A DNA stretch of 64,000 bases from Mycolicibacter acidiphilus (GTDB lineage: Bacteria; Actinomycetota; Actinomycetes; Mycobacteriales; Mycobacteriaceae). The DNA lies in the NCBI RefSeq assembly GCF_018455725.1, contig NZ_JAHCLR010000016.1, positions 1-64,000 of the forward strand, written 5' to 3'. The notes below the pieces were generated by a model. That model did not search any database and was not told the DNA's origin. It worked only from the letters and a program-made list of their open reading frames with translations. The position numbers and the translations under genes were made by a program. Numbering within the stretch: position 1 is the first letter of the stretch; the number at the start of each line of letters is the position of its first letter. Of the stretch, positions 32,302-44,479 are shown piece by piece.

Positions 32302-33294
32302 ATGCAACCCCTCGCCCACTCCCCCTGGATCGCCGCCGGCGTCGCTCTGGTCGGTGCCGGAGCGATCGCCGCCACCCCGGTGGTGGCGTCGACACCCGCG
32401 CTGAGCGGACTGCCGTCCCACACCGTGCAGTTGACCGCCGGCCTGGACCTGTTCGGCGCCTGGCAGGACGTCTTCGACACCGCCAAGGCCAACGCCACCG
32501 TGCTGTCGGACAACGCCGACGGCGCCTCCGCGGCGGTGGGGCAGCTGATCGCCGATCTGGTCCACGGCACGAAGATCGACCCGAAGGACGTGCTCGACGC
32601 CATCGCGCAGCCCAGCCTCGACGGCTCCATATCGCCCTCCCCGCTGTCGCTGAGCAACGACCTGCAGGCACTGATCCCGCTGGTGCTGCCGGGGCAACTG
32701 CCCGACGATTTCCCCCTCACCGCCGAGCAGCTCACGCCGATCCTGTCCTTCGCCTCGTCACCGCTGAGCGGGGTGCTGATGGGCGCGCTGGGGCCGTCCA
32801 TCGCCCCGATGGTTGCGCTGTTCAACAGCCTCGAGGACATCCACAGTGCACTGTCCGGCAGCACGCCGGACACGGCCGCGGCCCTGCAGGATCTGGTCAA
32901 CATCCCGGCCAACATGGTCGGCGGCCTGCTCAACGGGGCCACCATCGACCTCACCGGCCTGATCCCGACCCTGACCGAAGCGGGCCTGCTGCCCGCGGCT
33001 ATGGACGTCACCCAGCTGAGCTTCGCCTTCGGCGGGCTGCTGTCGCCGGGATACACCGGCAATGACGTCGAGGGCTTCCTCAACGGAGTCGAGGATGGCA
33101 GCAGCCCCGGCATCGGCGGCTCGATCATCAACAGCCTGGGGCTCACCACCGGTCTGATGGGCTTCCCGCTGGTGATGGATCCCCACGGCGTCGGGCCGAT
33201 CGGCGCCATGGAGAGCCTCCAGGAGATCATCGCCATGGCCCTCGGCTGGAACGGCGTCGACAACCCGCTGGACGGTCTGGACGGTGGTCTGTAA
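32302..33294 (+). CDS. exported GjpA-like protein
   Basis: A 330-residue exported, Ala/Leu/Gly-rich protein. The signal peptide (WIAAGVALVGAGAIAATPVVAS) is followed by VQLTAGLDLFGAWQDVFDTAKAN. The long amphipathic Leu/Pro-rich body has few charges and no catalytic motif. The overall design resembles the mycobacterial proteins annotated as outer-membrane porin GjpA, but I recognise it by pattern only. Its signal peptide closely resembles that of the histidine phosphatase at 62224. Confidence 0.6.
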   Translation: MQPLAHSPWIAAGVALVGAGAIAATPVVASTPALSGLPSHTVQLTAGLDLFGAWQDVFDTAKANATVLSDNADGASAAVGQLIADLVHGTKIDPKDVLDAIAQPSLDGSISPSPLSLSNDLQALIPLVLPGQLPDDFPLTAEQLTPILSFASSPLSGVLMGALGPSIAPMVALFNSLEDIHSALSGSTPDTAAALQDLVNIPANMVGGLLNGATIDLTGLIPTLTEAGLLPAAMDVTQLSFAFGGLLSPGYTGNDVEGFLNGVEDGSSPGIGGSIINSLGLTTGLMGFPLVMDPHGVGPIGAMESLQEIIAMALGWNGVDNPLDGLDGGL

Positions 33295-33310
33295 CCACCC
33301 AGGCAGTATC

Positions 33311-33340
33311 GAGTGGCCCCCTTTTCGAAGGGGGCCACTC
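33311..33340. terminator. bidirectional 13-bp hairpin
   Basis: GAGTGGCCCCCTT, loop TTCG, AAGGGGGCCACTC: a perfect stem with a stable tetraloop between the convergent genes at 32302 and 33354. Confidence 0.8.
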
Positions 33341-33353
33341 GCCTTCTGCGCCC

Positions 33354-33686
33354 TCAGCGCGGCACCAGTTCGATCCGCGCTGTGCCCTGCGGACACCACA
33401 GTTCGGCCCAGGGGCGCTCCGCGAACTGGCGGCTGACCAGGTCGGCGATCGGCACCAGATGCTCGTAGGTCACGAAGTCGATCCCCAGGTCATGCAGCGC
33501 CGACTCGACACCGCAACCGAGGAACACCGTCCCCGCCGGCCCGTCGGCGTCCAGGTAGTCACCCAGAATCCGGCCGGCGGGCGGGCTCTGTGCGTTGCGC
33601 GGTGTCCAGGTCACCCGGCAGCGAGCATCGTGGAAGCCCGGCGCCCGGGGCTCGGCGGCGATGAAAGGTCGCGTCTGGTAGCTCAT
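33354..33686 (-). CDS. hypothetical protein
   Basis: A 110-residue cytoplasmic-type protein of unknown function. It has an Asp-rich middle (GDYLDADGPAGTVFLGCGVES) and a conserved-looking C-terminal WAELWCPQGTARIELVP. There is no signal peptide or membrane segment. I use the ATG at 33686; an upstream in-frame codon at 33737 is less plausible. Codon composition fits the neighbours, so it is probably real. Confidence 0.55.
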   Translation of the reverse strand: MSYQTRPFIAAEPRAPGFHDARCRVTWTPRNAQSPPAGRILGDYLDADGPAGTVFLGCGVESALHDLGIDFVTYEHLVPIADLVSRQFAERPWAELWCPQGTARIELVPR

Positions 33687-33993
33687 GGTGGCCCAGCCTG
33701 GCACCGGCGTCCGACAAGCCGGCCGATCGGTTCTCACAGAAGTATTACTGACTCCGCCCGGATGCCTTAAATATCGCGCCTACCTTGAGTGTCAGGTCGA
33801 GAGTGCTCGACCGGCAGGATCGTCTGACGAAAAAGGTGGCGACACAATGTTGATCGACGTTCGGTGGCTGCAGGTCATTTTCGGCCAGCGGGGACACCAG
33901 CCCGCTCGCCGGCTGCCGTAGGTTCGCGGCGGCGTCGCGCGCTGCGGCGGCCGGTCACCTGACCCGGCCGGCCGCGCGTGCGGACTGTGATTG
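33687..33993. other. 307-bp intergenic region
   Basis: Divided between upstream DNA of the hypothetical gene, an AT-rich patch around 33740-33790, a short hairpin (GGTCGAG/CTCGACC, 33795-33812), a possible small reading frame at 33847 and a GC hairpin (33947-33975). No larger gene is visible. Confidence 0.5.
33847..33921 (+). CDS. possible small ORF (24 codons)
   Basis: MLIDVRWLQVIFGQRGHQPARRLP is preceded by AAAAAGGTGG, a strong ribosome site at good spacing, and by a 7-bp leader hairpin. A GC-rich hairpin follows it. No downstream + strand gene exists for it to regulate. I do not recognise the peptide. Confidence 0.35.
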   Translation: MLIDVRWLQVIFGQRGHQPARRLP

Positions 33994-35496
33994 TTAGCCG
34001 CAGGCGGCCAGCACCAGTTCCCGCACCCGTGCCGCGTCCGCCTGCCCCTTCGTCGTTTTCATCACCGCTCCGACGATCGCCCCTGCGGCCTGTACCTTGC
34101 CGCTCCGAATCTTCTCGGCCACATCGGGATTGGCGGCCAGCGCTTCATCGATAGCAGCCTGGATCAGCGAATCGTCACGCACCACGACCAGACCCCGGTC
34201 GGTCATCACCTGCTCTGGCTCCCCCTCACCGGCCAGGACCCCTTCGATCACCTGGCGGGCCAGTTTGTTGGAGAGCTTGCCCGAATCGACCAGTGCCACC
34301 ACCGCGGCGACCTGTGCCGGTGTGATCGCCAGCGCGTCGAGTTCGACGCCGGCCTCGTTGGCCTTCTGGACCAGGAAGTTGCCCCACCAGGCGCGGGCGG
34401 CCTCGCTGGACGCCCCGGCCGCCACGGTGGCGGCGACCAGTTCCACCGCGCCGGCGTTGACCAGATCGCGCATCACCTCGTCGGAGATGCCCCAGTCGGC
34501 CTGAATCTTGTTGCGCACCAACCACGGGAGCTCCGGGATCGTGGTACGCAACCGCTCCACCAACTCCGCTGACGGCGCCACCGGCTCCAGGTCGGGCTCC
34601 GGGAAGTAGCGGTAGTCCTCGGCGGTTTCCTTGGCCCGGCCGGCGCTGGTGTAGCCGGCCTCGTGGAAGTGCCGGGTCTCCTGACGGATGGTGCCGCCAC
34701 CGACCAGCACCGCTGCCTGCCGGCGCATCTCATAGGTGACCGCGACCTCCACGCTCTTGAGCGAGTTGACGTTCTTGGTCTCGGTGCGGGTGCCGAATTC
34801 CGCCTGCCCGGTGGGCTTCAGCGACACGTTCGCATCGCAGCGCATCGACCCCTGGTCCATCCGCACATCGGAGACGTCGAGGCCGCGCAGCAGATCCCGC
34901 AGCGCGGTGACATAGGCCCGGGCGATCTGCGGCGCCCGGTCACCGGCGCCCTCGATGGGCTTGGTGACGATCTCGATCAGCGGCACGCCGGCCCGGTTGT
35001 AGTCGACCAGGGATTCGGTGGCGTCGCCGATCCGGCCGCTCTCACCGCCGATGTGGGTGAGCTTGCCGGTGTCCTCCTCCATGTGCGCCCGCTCGATGTC
35101 CACCCGCCACACCGAGCCGTCCTCCAGCGGGACATCCAGGTAGCCGTTGAACGCGATCGGCTCGTCGTACTGGGAGATCTGGTAGTTCTTCGGCTGGTCA
35201 GGGTAGAAGTAGTTCTTCCGCGCGAACCGGCACCAGGTGGCGATCTCGCAGTTCAGCGCCAGCCCGATCCGGATCGCCGATTCCACCGCGGCGGCGTTGA
35301 GCACCGGCAGCGATCCGGGCAGCCCCAGGCAGGCCGGGCAGACCTGCGTGTTCGGGTCGGCGCCGAACGTCGTCGAGCAGCCGCAGAACATCTTGGTGGC
35401 CGTCGACAGCTCGACGTGCACCTCCAGGCCCAGCACCGGGTCGAACCGGGCGATGACGTCGTCGTAGTCGAGCAGATCGGCGGCAGCAGCGGTCAT
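33994..35496 (-). CDS. gatB: aspartyl/glutamyl-tRNA(Asn/Gln) amidotransferase subunit B
   Basis: tRNA-binding and kinase subunit of the GatCAB complex, which converts Glu-tRNA(Gln) to Gln-tRNA(Gln). The 500-residue protein has the family core ([44 protein letters not shown]) with the zinc-type Cys of CGCST and CPAC, and the C-terminal YqeY-like tail domain. The ATG at 35496 is chosen; an upstream ATG at 35520 is possible. It lies 27 bases downstream of tenA. Confidence 0.95.
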   Translation of the reverse strand: MTAAAADLLDYDDVIARFDPVLGLEVHVELSTATKMFCGCSTTFGADPNTQVCPACLGLPGSLPVLNAAAVESAIRIGLALNCEIATWCRFARKNYFYPDQPKNYQISQYDEPIAFNGYLDVPLEDGSVWRVDIERAHMEEDTGKLTHIGGESGRIGDATESLVDYNRAGVPLIEIVTKPIEGAGDRAPQIARAYVTALRDLLRGLDVSDVRMDQGSMRCDANVSLKPTGQAEFGTRTETKNVNSLKSVEVAVTYEMRRQAAVLVGGGTIRQETRHFHEAGYTSAGRAKETAEDYRYFPEPDLEPVAPSAELVERLRTTIPELPWLVRNKIQADWGISDEVMRDLVNAGAVELVAATVAAGASSEAARAWWGNFLVQKANEAGVELDALAITPAQVAAVVALVDSGKLSNKLARQVIEGVLAGEGEPEQVMTDRGLVVVRDDSLIQAAIDEALAANPDVAEKIRSGKVQAAGAIVGAVMKTTKGQADAARVRELVLAACG

Positions 35497-35523
35497 GCCC
35501 GGAAGTCTAGGTGACCGCACACG

Positions 35524-36192
35524 TCACACCGGCCAGTCCTCCAGCCGGTACGCCCCATCCCAGAACATCCACTCGTAGCGCGCCGCGGTGTGGAAGTGCC
35601 GGCGCATCAGTTCCCGGTCGGAGGCCGACGCCGCGGCGCCGACCCGGTCTGCCACGTCGAGCACCGCGTCGACCACCGCCTGGAACTGCGGACCGGCGTA
35701 GGCGTCGATCCAGCGCTGGTACAGCGGGTCCGGTGAACCGTGCCGCTGCAGGTACTCCCCCACCCGGGCGTAAACCCAGTAGCAGGGCAGCACCGCGGAG
35801 ACAGCCTCGGCGTAGGAGCCGGACGCCGTGATCGCCAGCAGGTAGCCGGTGTAGGCCTGGGTGGCCGGGGCGATCGGCAGCGCCGCGGCCTCGTCGGCGG
35901 TGCACCCCAGGCCGGCCAGCAGCTCGGCGTGCAGATCGCGTTCGGCGGTGATCGCCGCGCCGGCGTGCTCGGTGAACATCACCAGGTCGGCCTCGTTCGG
36001 CGCCTTCGCGGCGCAGAACGCCAGTGCGCGCGCATACCCGCGCAGATAGTGGGCGTCCTGAACGATGTAGTGCCGGAACCGGTCGCGGCCCAGCGATCCG
36101 TCGGTCAGCCCGGTGATGAACGGATGCGCGCAGATCCGCCGGTAGATCTCGGCGGCGTCGCCCCAGAGTGCGTCACGGGTCCGCTCGGTCAT
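35524..36192 (-). CDS. tenA: TenA-family aminopyrimidine aminohydrolase
   Basis: A 222-residue all-helical thiaminase II-fold protein that salvages the pyrimidine moiety of degraded thiamine. FRHYIVQDAHYLRGYARAL carries the active-site Asp/Tyr region and VLPCYWVYARVGEYL contains the catalytic Cys. YEWMFWDGAYRLEDWP is the typical C-terminus. It is upstream of and codirectional with gatB. Confidence 0.88.
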   Translation of the reverse strand: MTERTRDALWGDAAEIYRRICAHPFITGLTDGSLGRDRFRHYIVQDAHYLRGYARALAFCAAKAPNEADLVMFTEHAGAAITAERDLHAELLAGLGCTADEAAALPIAPATQAYTGYLLAITASGSYAEAVSAVLPCYWVYARVGEYLQRHGSPDPLYQRWIDAYAGPQFQAVVDAVLDVADRVGAAASASDRELMRRHFHTAARYEWMFWDGAYRLEDWPV

Positions 36193-36227
36193 GCCCCACG
36201 GTAACCGGATGGTTTTAGACTGGCCGA

Positions 36228-36614
36228 ATGGCTGACCGCAACGTCCTTGGCGAGCCGCTGCAGCCGTGCGGCACCGATCCGGTGACCGGCTTCTACCGGG
36301 ACGGCTGCTGCTCGTCCGGTCCGGAGGACATCGGCCTGCACACGATCTGCGCGGTGGTGACCGCCGAGTTCCTGGCCCACCAGCGGTCGATCGGCAACGA
36401 CCTGTCCACCCCGATGCCGGCCTACCGGTTTCCCGGTCTGGTGCCCGGCGACCGCTGGTGCGTCACCGCGGTGAACTGGCTGCGCGCCCATCACGACGGC
36501 CAGGCCGCCCCGGTGGTGCTGGCCGCCACGCATCAGCGCACCCTCGACGTAGTGCCACTGGATGTGTTGCGCGCGTACGCCGTTGACGTTCCCGACGATC
36601 CGGGCGAACTCTGA
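36228..36614 (+). CDS. DUF2237 family protein
   Basis: A 128-residue protein of unknown function. The DUF2237 signature covers most of it: NVLGEPLQPCGTDPVTGFYRDGCC, then DIGLHTICAVVTAEFLAHQ and GDRWCVTAVNWL. Several conserved Cys suggest redox or metal binding. It is divergent from tenA over 35 bases. Confidence 0.85.
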   Translation: MADRNVLGEPLQPCGTDPVTGFYRDGCCSSGPEDIGLHTICAVVTAEFLAHQRSIGNDLSTPMPAYRFPGLVPGDRWCVTAVNWLRAHHDGQAAPVVLAATHQRTLDVVPLDVLRAYAVDVPDDPGEL

Positions 36615-36623
36615 CCGGAGTCG

Positions 36624-36968
36624 TTACATGCCGGCGATGGCGCCGACGCCGCCGCCTGACTGCCGGTGCTGCATGTACCAGATGAACTCCTCGACCAGGT
36701 CACCGTCCTGCGGGCAGAACGTGGTGACCGACCCCGCGAGCAACCGGCCGGTCTGATCCTGCGGCAGCTCACTCGTCGCCAGGATGTGGTCGACCGCGTC
36801 CCTGACCCCGGCCAGATTGTGCTGGGCGGTCATGTAGTCGCAGACCTCCCCGCCGTGGCCGCCGATGTATCCGCTTATCGCGTCGCCGTCGGCGTGGGCC
36901 GGTACGGCGAGGACGAGACTGAGCGGCAGTCCGTATAACACCGCCGCCACGCGTGCCAGCTTCTGCAT
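36624..36968 (-). CDS. exported DUF732 protein
   Basis: A 114-residue protein with a signal peptide (VAAVLYGLPLSLVLAVPAHA) and a mature helical domain with two Cys, HGGEVCDYMTAQHN and VTTFCPQDGDLVEEFIW, matching the mycobacterial DUF732 family of small secreted proteins. The function is unknown. The ATG at 36968 places the signal at the N-terminus. Confidence 0.82.
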   Translation of the reverse strand: MQKLARVAAVLYGLPLSLVLAVPAHADGDAISGYIGGHGGEVCDYMTAQHNLAGVRDAVDHILATSELPQDQTGRLLAGSVTTFCPQDGDLVEEFIWYMQHRQSGGGVGAIAGM

Positions 36969-37074
36969 CTCCACCTCCCGCCGTTGGCCGTCCAGCAACC
37001 GGACGACAGCCTGCCCGAATATGTCCCGACCATTCTGCGACCGTTAGCGCCGGTTGTCATCCGCAAACACGCAA

Positions 37075-38106
37075 TCAACCGAAGAAAGCGGCGGCGTCAT
37101 CGTAACGGCTCTGCGGCACCACCTTGAGTTGCCGCACCGCGTCGGCCAGTGCAACCCGGCCGATGTCCTGCCCGCGCAGCGACACCATCATTCCGTACTC
37201 GCCGGCGTGCGCGGCGTCGGCGGCGTTGACCCCGAACCGGGTGGCCAGCACCCGGTCGTAGGCAGTCGGAGTGCCGCCGCGCTGCACATGCCCGAGCACG
37301 GTGGTGCGCACCTCCTTCTTGACCCGTTGCTCGATCTCGACGGCGAGTTGGGCGGCCACCCCGGTGAACCGCTCGTGGCCGAACTCATCGAGACCGCCGG
37401 CGCGCAGTTCCATCGAACCGGGGGCCGGCTTGGCGCCCTCGGCGACCACGCAGATGAAATGCGAAGAGCCGTGCTGGAAGCGCTGTTTGACCAGCCGGCA
37501 GACGTCGTCGATGTCGAACGGCTGCTCGGGGATCAGCGTCATGTGCGCCCCGGAGGCCAGACCCGCGTTCAGTGCGATCCACCCGGCGTGCCGGCCCATC
37601 ACCTCGACCAGCATCACCCGCTGGTGGGATTCGGCGGTGGAGTGCAACCGGTCGATGGCGTCGGTGGCGACCTGCAGCGCGGTGTCGTGGCCGAAAGTCA
37701 CATCGGTGCAGTCGATGTCGTTGTCGATGGTCTTGGGCACCCCGACCACCGGGACGTTCTCCTGCGACAGCCAGTGCGCGGCGGTCAGCGTGCCCTCCCC
37801 GCCGATCGGGATCAGCACGTCAATGCCATTGTCGTCGAGGGTCGCTTTGATCTGGTCCAGGCCGGCGCGCAATTTCTCCGGGTTGACCCGCGCGGTGCCG
37901 AGCACGGTGCCGCCCTTGGCCAGCAGTCGATCGTTGCGCTCGTCGTTGGCGAGTTGGATGCGCCGGTTCTCCAGCAGGCCACGCCAGCCATCCTGGAAGC
38001 CGACCACCGTGGAGCCGTAGCGGGCGTCGCAGGTGCGCACCACCGCCCGGATGACCGCATTCAGCCCGGGGCAGTCACCGCCGCCGGTGAGGACTCCGAT
38101 CCGCAT
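37075..38106 (-). CDS. pfkA: 6-phosphofructokinase
   Basis: Group III ATP-type PfkA phosphorylating fructose 6-phosphate in glycolysis. The 343-residue protein has [18 protein letters not shown] for nucleotide binding, the catalytic [16 protein letters not shown] and the substrate segment [14 protein letters not shown]-type (here [12 protein letters not shown]). The length equals M. tuberculosis PfkA. The ATG at 38106 is used; the upstream ATG at 38133 would add nine residues. Confidence 0.95.
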   Translation of the reverse strand: MRIGVLTGGGDCPGLNAVIRAVVRTCDARYGSTVVGFQDGWRGLLENRRIQLANDERNDRLLAKGGTVLGTARVNPEKLRAGLDQIKATLDDNGIDVLIPIGGEGTLTAAHWLSQENVPVVGVPKTIDNDIDCTDVTFGHDTALQVATDAIDRLHSTAESHQRVMLVEVMGRHAGWIALNAGLASGAHMTLIPEQPFDIDDVCRLVKQRFQHGSSHFICVVAEGAKPAPGSMELRAGGLDEFGHERFTGVAAQLAVEIEQRVKKEVRTTVLGHVQRGGTPTAYDRVLATRFGVNAADAAHAGEYGMMVSLRGQDIGRVALADAVRQLKVVPQSRYDDAAAFFG

Positions 38107-38139
38107 GGCCTCATCTTGCCGGTTGGCCCGCAACCGCGC

Positions 38140-38200
38140 GCCGAGATCGACGTGAGCGCGCCGGCTTCTCGGCCTTTTCCGCGCTGCCGTCGATCTCGGC
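38140..38200. terminator. hairpin between gatA and pfkA
   Basis: GCCGAGATCGACG pairs with CGTCGATCTCGGC over 13 bp, with an inner GCGCG/CGCGC pairing. It follows the gatA stop on the minus strand and precedes pfkA. It would end gatCA transcription. Confidence 0.65.
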
Positions 38201-38217
38201 AGGGCCGGTGGGGCCGG

Positions 38218-39708
38218 TCAGAGGGTCGGGACCACCGGCAGCGACCCGCGGGCTGCTTCGTAGGCCGCGCCCACCCGGTACAGCCGGTCGTCGGCCAGCG
38301 CCGGCGCCATGATCTGCAGGCCGACCGGCAGCCCGTCGTCCGGGGACAGCCCACTGGGAACCGACATGCCGCAGTGCCCGGCCAGGTTCAGCGGCAGCGT
38401 GCACAGGTCGAACAGGTACATCGCCAGCGGGTCGTCGACCTTCTCCCCCAGCTTGAACGCGGTGGTCGGGGTGGCCGGCGAGATCAGCACGTCGACGGAC
38501 TCGTACGCGCGGTCCAGGTCGCGGGCGATCAGCGTGCGGACCTTCTGCGCCTGGTTGTAGTAGGCGTCGTAGTAGCCGGCCGACAGCGCATAGGTGCCGA
38601 GCATGATGCGGCGCTTGACCTCCGGGCCGAAACCGGCCGCCCGGGTCAGCGCCATCACCTCCTCGGCGCTGTGGGTGCCGTCGTCGCCGACGCGGAGCCC
38701 GAACCGCATCGCGTCGAAGCGGGCCAGGTTGGACGACACCTCTGAGGGCAGGATCAGGTAGTAGGCGGAGAGCGAGTAGTCGAAGTGCGGGCAGTCGACC
38801 TCAGTGATCTGCGCGCCAAGCGATTTGAGCTGTTCGACGGCGGCGTTGAACGACGCCAGCACGCCCGGCTGGTAGCCCTCACCGGTGTGCAACTGACGCA
38901 CCACCCCGATGCGCACGCCCGAAAGGTCCCCGGTCGCACCGGCTTTCGCGGCGGCGACGACGTCGGGCACCGGCGCGTCGACCGAGGTCGAGTCACGCGG
39001 GTCGTGCCCGGCGATCACCGAGTGCAGCAGCGCGGTGTCGAGGACGGTGCGCGCGCACGGCCCGCCCTGGTCCAGTGACGACGCGCACGCCACCAGCCCG
39101 TAGCGGCTGACGGTGCCGTAGGTCGGTTTGACGCCGACGGTGGCGGTCAGCGCGGCCGGCTGACGGATGGATCCGCCGGTGTCGGTGCCGATCGCCAGCG
39201 GCGCCTGGAACGCCGCCAGTGCCGCGGCGCTGCCGCCGCCGGAGCCGCCCGGCACCCGCTCGGTGTCCCACGGGTTGCGGGTCACCTGGTAGGCGGAGTT
39301 CTCCGTGGAGGAGCCCATCGCGAACTCGTCCATGTTGGTCTTGCCGAGGATCGGGATGCCCGCCGCGCGCAGCCGCGCGGTGACGGTCGCGTCATACGGT
39401 GCCTGCCAGGCCTCCAGGATCTTCGACCCGCAGGTGGTGGGGGCGTCGACGGTGGTGAACACGTCCTTGAGCGCCAGCGGCACCCCGGCCAGCGCCGACG
39501 GCAGCGCCTCGCCGGCGGCCCGCGCCTTGTCGACGGCGGCCGCGGCGGCCAGCGCCTCCTCGGCACCGACGTGCAGGAACGCCCCGTAGGTGTCGTCGGT
39601 GGCGGCGATCTGGTCCAGATGCGCCTGCGTGACCTCGACCGAAGAGACCTCACCGTCGGCGATCCGCGCGGCCAGCGTGGCGGCGTCGGAGCGGATCAAC
39701 TCGCTCAT
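38218..39708 (-). CDS. gatA: glutamyl-tRNA(Gln) amidotransferase subunit A
   Basis: Glutaminase subunit of GatCAB. The 496-residue amidase-signature protein contains the Ser-Ser-Lys triad: Lys in [10 protein letters not shown], Ser in [11 protein letters not shown] and Ser in [12 protein letters not shown]. Ammonia released here is channelled to GatB. The start overlaps gatC by 4 bases. Confidence 0.96.
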   Translation of the reverse strand: MSELIRSDAATLAARIADGEVSSVEVTQAHLDQIAATDDTYGAFLHVGAEEALAAAAAVDKARAAGEALPSALAGVPLALKDVFTTVDAPTTCGSKILEAWQAPYDATVTARLRAAGIPILGKTNMDEFAMGSSTENSAYQVTRNPWDTERVPGGSGGGSAAALAAFQAPLAIGTDTGGSIRQPAALTATVGVKPTYGTVSRYGLVACASSLDQGGPCARTVLDTALLHSVIAGHDPRDSTSVDAPVPDVVAAAKAGATGDLSGVRIGVVRQLHTGEGYQPGVLASFNAAVEQLKSLGAQITEVDCPHFDYSLSAYYLILPSEVSSNLARFDAMRFGLRVGDDGTHSAEEVMALTRAAGFGPEVKRRIMLGTYALSAGYYDAYYNQAQKVRTLIARDLDRAYESVDVLISPATPTTAFKLGEKVDDPLAMYLFDLCTLPLNLAGHCGMSVPSGLSPDDGLPVGLQIMAPALADDRLYRVGAAYEAARGSLPVVPTL

Positions 39709-40004
39709 GAGCTCTCCCCCAGGATCTGCGGGACCGCGAACCGGTTCTCGGCGGCCCGTGGCGCGGCGGCCAGTGCCTGCTGCTGGGACAGGCCGGGAAT
39801 GATCTCGTCGGGCCGGGTGACGTTGACGTCCTTGAGCGGGTTGTCGGTGGCCTCCACCCCGGTGACGTCGACGGCCTGGATGGTGCTGACGTGGGTGAGG
39901 ATCGCGTCGAGCTGGCCGGCGAAGCCGTCGAGTTCGGCGTCGGTCAGTGCCAGCCGGGCCAGCCTGGCCAGGTGCGCTACATCGTCTCGGGAGATCTGGG
40001 ACAC
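39705..40004 (-). CDS. gatC: glutamyl-tRNA(Gln) amidotransferase subunit C
   Basis: A 99-residue linker subunit that stabilises GatA and GatB. It matches the family: [21 protein letters not shown], then [15 protein letters not shown] choose the GTG at 40004 (VSQISRDD), aligned with the known mycobacterial start. It is overlapped by gatA and divergent from the ACT-domain gene. Confidence 0.94.
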   Translation of the reverse strand: MSQISRDDVAHLARLARLALTDAELDGFAGQLDAILTHVSTIQAVDVTGVEATDNPLKDVNVTRPDEIIPGLSQQQALAAAPRAAENRFAVPQILGESS

Positions 40005-40107
40005 GACTGGCAAGCCTAGCCGGGTGCCGACGCCCGCGGTGACGCTAGGTGCGGTGCCCGGGCCCGATGGTGAACCCGGCGGGCCGAGCTGTGGAACAGT
40101 GGGAGCC

Positions 40108-40767
40108 GTGCCTTCCTATCTGCTGCGCGTCCAGCTCGAGGACCGGCCCGGCAGCCTCGGCTCTCTGGCCGTGGCGCTCGGTTCGGTAGGCGCCGACATC
40201 CTGTCGCTGGATGTGGTCGAACGCGAATCCGGCGCCGCGGTCGATGATCTGGTCGTCGAACTGCCGACCGGGTCGATGCCCGACGTGCTGATCACCGCCG
40301 CCGAGGCGCTAGCCGGCGTGCGGGTCGACAGCCTCCGGCCGCACACCGGCCTGCTGGAGGCCCACCGCGAACTGGAGTTGATCGAAAGTGTGGCCACCGC
40401 CGGCGGGCGGGCGGCGAAACTTCAGGTGCTCGCCGATGACGCGCCCCGGGTACTGCGGCTGAGCTGGTGTCTGGTGCTGCGCGCATCGGCGTCCGGATCC
40501 GAGCAATTGGCCCGCAGTCTCGGTGCGCCGGAGACGGTTCCGGACACGCTGTCGTGGCTGCCGCTCACCCATGCCGCCGCGCTGGACGGCACCGCCGACT
40601 GGGTGCCGCAGGTGTGGCGCGACATGGATACCGCGCTGGTCGCGGCGCCGCTGGGTGACCCGAACACCGCGATCCTGCTGGGCCGATCCGGCGGTCCGGA
40701 GTTCCGGCCCGCCGAGGTGTCCCGCATCGGGTATCTGGCCGGGATCGTGGCGGCGCTGCTGCACTGA
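40108..40767 (+). CDS. ACT-domain protein (Rv3013-like)
   Basis: A 219-residue protein opening with an ACT domain ([28 protein letters not shown], residues 4-75). The remainder has no recognised domain. ACT domains bind small ligands, often amino acids, so a regulatory role is likely but unproven. The GTG at 40108 starts it directly at the ACT domain; the frame continues upstream but lies opposite gatC and gatA. Confidence 0.82.
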   Translation: MPSYLLRVQLEDRPGSLGSLAVALGSVGADILSLDVVERESGAAVDDLVVELPTGSMPDVLITAAEALAGVRVDSLRPHTGLLEAHRELELIESVATAGGRAAKLQVLADDAPRVLRLSWCLVLRASASGSEQLARSLGAPETVPDTLSWLPLTHAAALDGTADWVPQVWRDMDTALVAAPLGDPNTAILLGRSGGPEFRPAEVSRIGYLAGIVAALLH

Positions 40768-40773
40768 GCGGCG

Positions 40774-42888
<2,115 letters not shown>

Positions 42889-42988
42889 TTAGCCGCTCTC
42901 GACAACCCACCGCCGTCGACGACTTGCCGGAAGGCCGGTGTCGACGACCCGGGCTCGTCGTCTCCGGGTACAGACACCACCCAGCCCA

Positions 42989-43315
42989 TCACCAAGTTCC
43001 AGAGCGAAGCCTGATCGTTTCAAAATTCTTCACGTTGTAGTATTTCTCGGCCCAATATCCATTGGCTTTGGGGTTGCGACCTTTCTGCATATTCAATTCG
43101 GAAATCAAACCATCACACCCCCAGTAGCCGAGGCAGGCCGCCTGGGCGCCCTTCTGGTTCAGTTCGACGCGACCGACCTTGACCCATGTGTGTGAGATTT
43201 TGCCACCGACATCAGGGGTGATGCCGCCTTCGGACGCATCCGCAACGCCGGCGCCGACAATCGCCAGTGCGGCACCGATACCAATTGCTGACATGCACGC
43301 GAAATTCCGTTTCAT
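42989..43315 (-). CDS. AT-rich small exported protein
   Basis: A 108-residue protein with a clear signal peptide (MKRNFACMSAIGIGAALAIVGAGVADA) and a basic, Trp/Tyr/Asn-rich mature part of about 80 residues (SHTWVKVGRVELNQKGAQAACLGYWGCDG, ending RLRSGTW). The two Cys six residues apart could form a disulfide. By eye its base composition is far poorer in GC than its neighbours, as are both flanks, suggesting separate origin. I do not recognise a family. The ATG at 43315 places the signal correctly. Confidence 0.65.
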   Translation of the reverse strand: MKRNFACMSAIGIGAALAIVGAGVADASEGGITPDVGGKISHTWVKVGRVELNQKGAQAACLGYWGCDGLISELNMQKGRNPKANGYWAEKYYNVKNFETIRLRSGTW

Positions 43316-43434
43316 GACCTCACCCGCTCTGCGTACCGTTGACATTGTCGCCAATTTACCGACCTTCAGACATATCGTCTGTCGTCCGTTCGGCTTAATT
43401 CAATGCACTCGATACGGGCAGTGTCAGACGGTGT

Positions 43435-44448
43435 TCAGATAGCCGCCGGGTCGGCGGTGAGCGCCTCGGCGATCCGGCGGGACAGCGAGATCGCGGTGCG
43501 CGCCCACTCCGGCGTGGCGCGGGCCAGCCCGCAGGCCGGGCTGATCCCGATCCGCTCCCCCAGCACCGAACGGGGGAACCCGATCCGGTCGGTGAACGCG
43601 GCCGCGGCCTGCGCGATCTCCTCCATCGACCGCTTGCGCGGCGGCGCGGTTGATGCGAGCAGCCCGAGCACGGCGGTGCGGCCGGAGTCGATGAATTCAG
43701 CGATCCCGTCGTAACCCGCGTCGTCCAGCAGCGCGGCATCCACGGCTACGGCGTTGATGCTGCTGCGCTGCAACACCTTCCACGGGATCGCGCCGGCGCA
43801 ACTGTGCACCAGCACCGCACCGCCCGCCCCGGCCGCGCAGCCGTCGAGCAGTTCGGTGGCCAGCGACTCCTCCACCGCGGGCACCGGGGACAGCGCGGTC
43901 ACCCCCGCCAGCCGCCCGGCAACCGCGGCCGGCAGCGACGGTTCGTCGAACTGCACCACGACCTCGGTGTCCAACCGCCGGGCCAGGTCGGCGCGGTGCG
44001 CGGCGAGCCCCTCAGCCAACGATGCCGCGAGATCCCGGACCGCACCGGGATCGGTGAGCACCCGGTGGCCGTTGGCCAGCTCCAGCTCCGCGGCCAGCGT
44101 CACCGGCCCGGGGGCCTGCACCTTCACCGGGTGGCCGCTGCCACGCAGGCCGGCCTTCTCCCAGGCCTCCTCGAAGGCGTCGGTGTCCTCACCGAGCAGG
44201 CTGATCGCGCGCCGGGTGACCGCCCCGGGCCGTGCCGCCAGCCGGTAGCCGCGGGTGGTGGTGTCGATGGCCAGATCCACCAGCAGCGCACCGGCTCGCC
44301 CGATCAGGTCGGCCCCGACCCCGCGGGCCGGCAGTTCCACCAGGTGCGCCAGCGTGCCGCCCAGTTCACCCACCACCACCTCGGCCGCCGACCGCGCCGT
44401 CGTACCCGGCCAGGAACCGATCCCGGTGCCGGTGGCGAAAACACTCAC
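43435..44448 (-). CDS. MetE/UROD-like family protein (Rv3015c-like)
   Basis: A 337-residue TIM-barrel protein of the cobalamin-independent methionine synthase C-terminal/uroporphyrinogen decarboxylase group, equal in length to Rv3015c. VSVFATGTGIGSWPGT starts it at the GTG at 44448. VVVQFDEPSLPAAV, LVHSCAG (a His-x-Cys pair) and ISPACGL (a Cys) resemble the zinc-binding positions of MetE. The substrate is unproven. It is divergent from lpqA across 31 bases. Confidence 0.8.
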   Translation of the reverse strand: MSVFATGTGIGSWPGTTARSAAEVVVGELGGTLAHLVELPARGVGADLIGRAGALLVDLAIDTTTRGYRLAARPGAVTRRAISLLGEDTDAFEEAWEKAGLRGSGHPVKVQAPGPVTLAAELELANGHRVLTDPGAVRDLAASLAEGLAAHRADLARRLDTEVVVQFDEPSLPAAVAGRLAGVTALSPVPAVEESLATELLDGCAAGAGGAVLVHSCAGAIPWKVLQRSSINAVAVDAALLDDAGYDGIAEFIDSGRTAVLGLLASTAPPRKRSMEEIAQAAAAFTDRIGFPRSVLGERIGISPACGLARATPEWARTAISLSRRIAEALTADPAAI

Positions 44449-44479
44449 CCGGCAACCGTATCGGGCTAGCCTTCGACGG

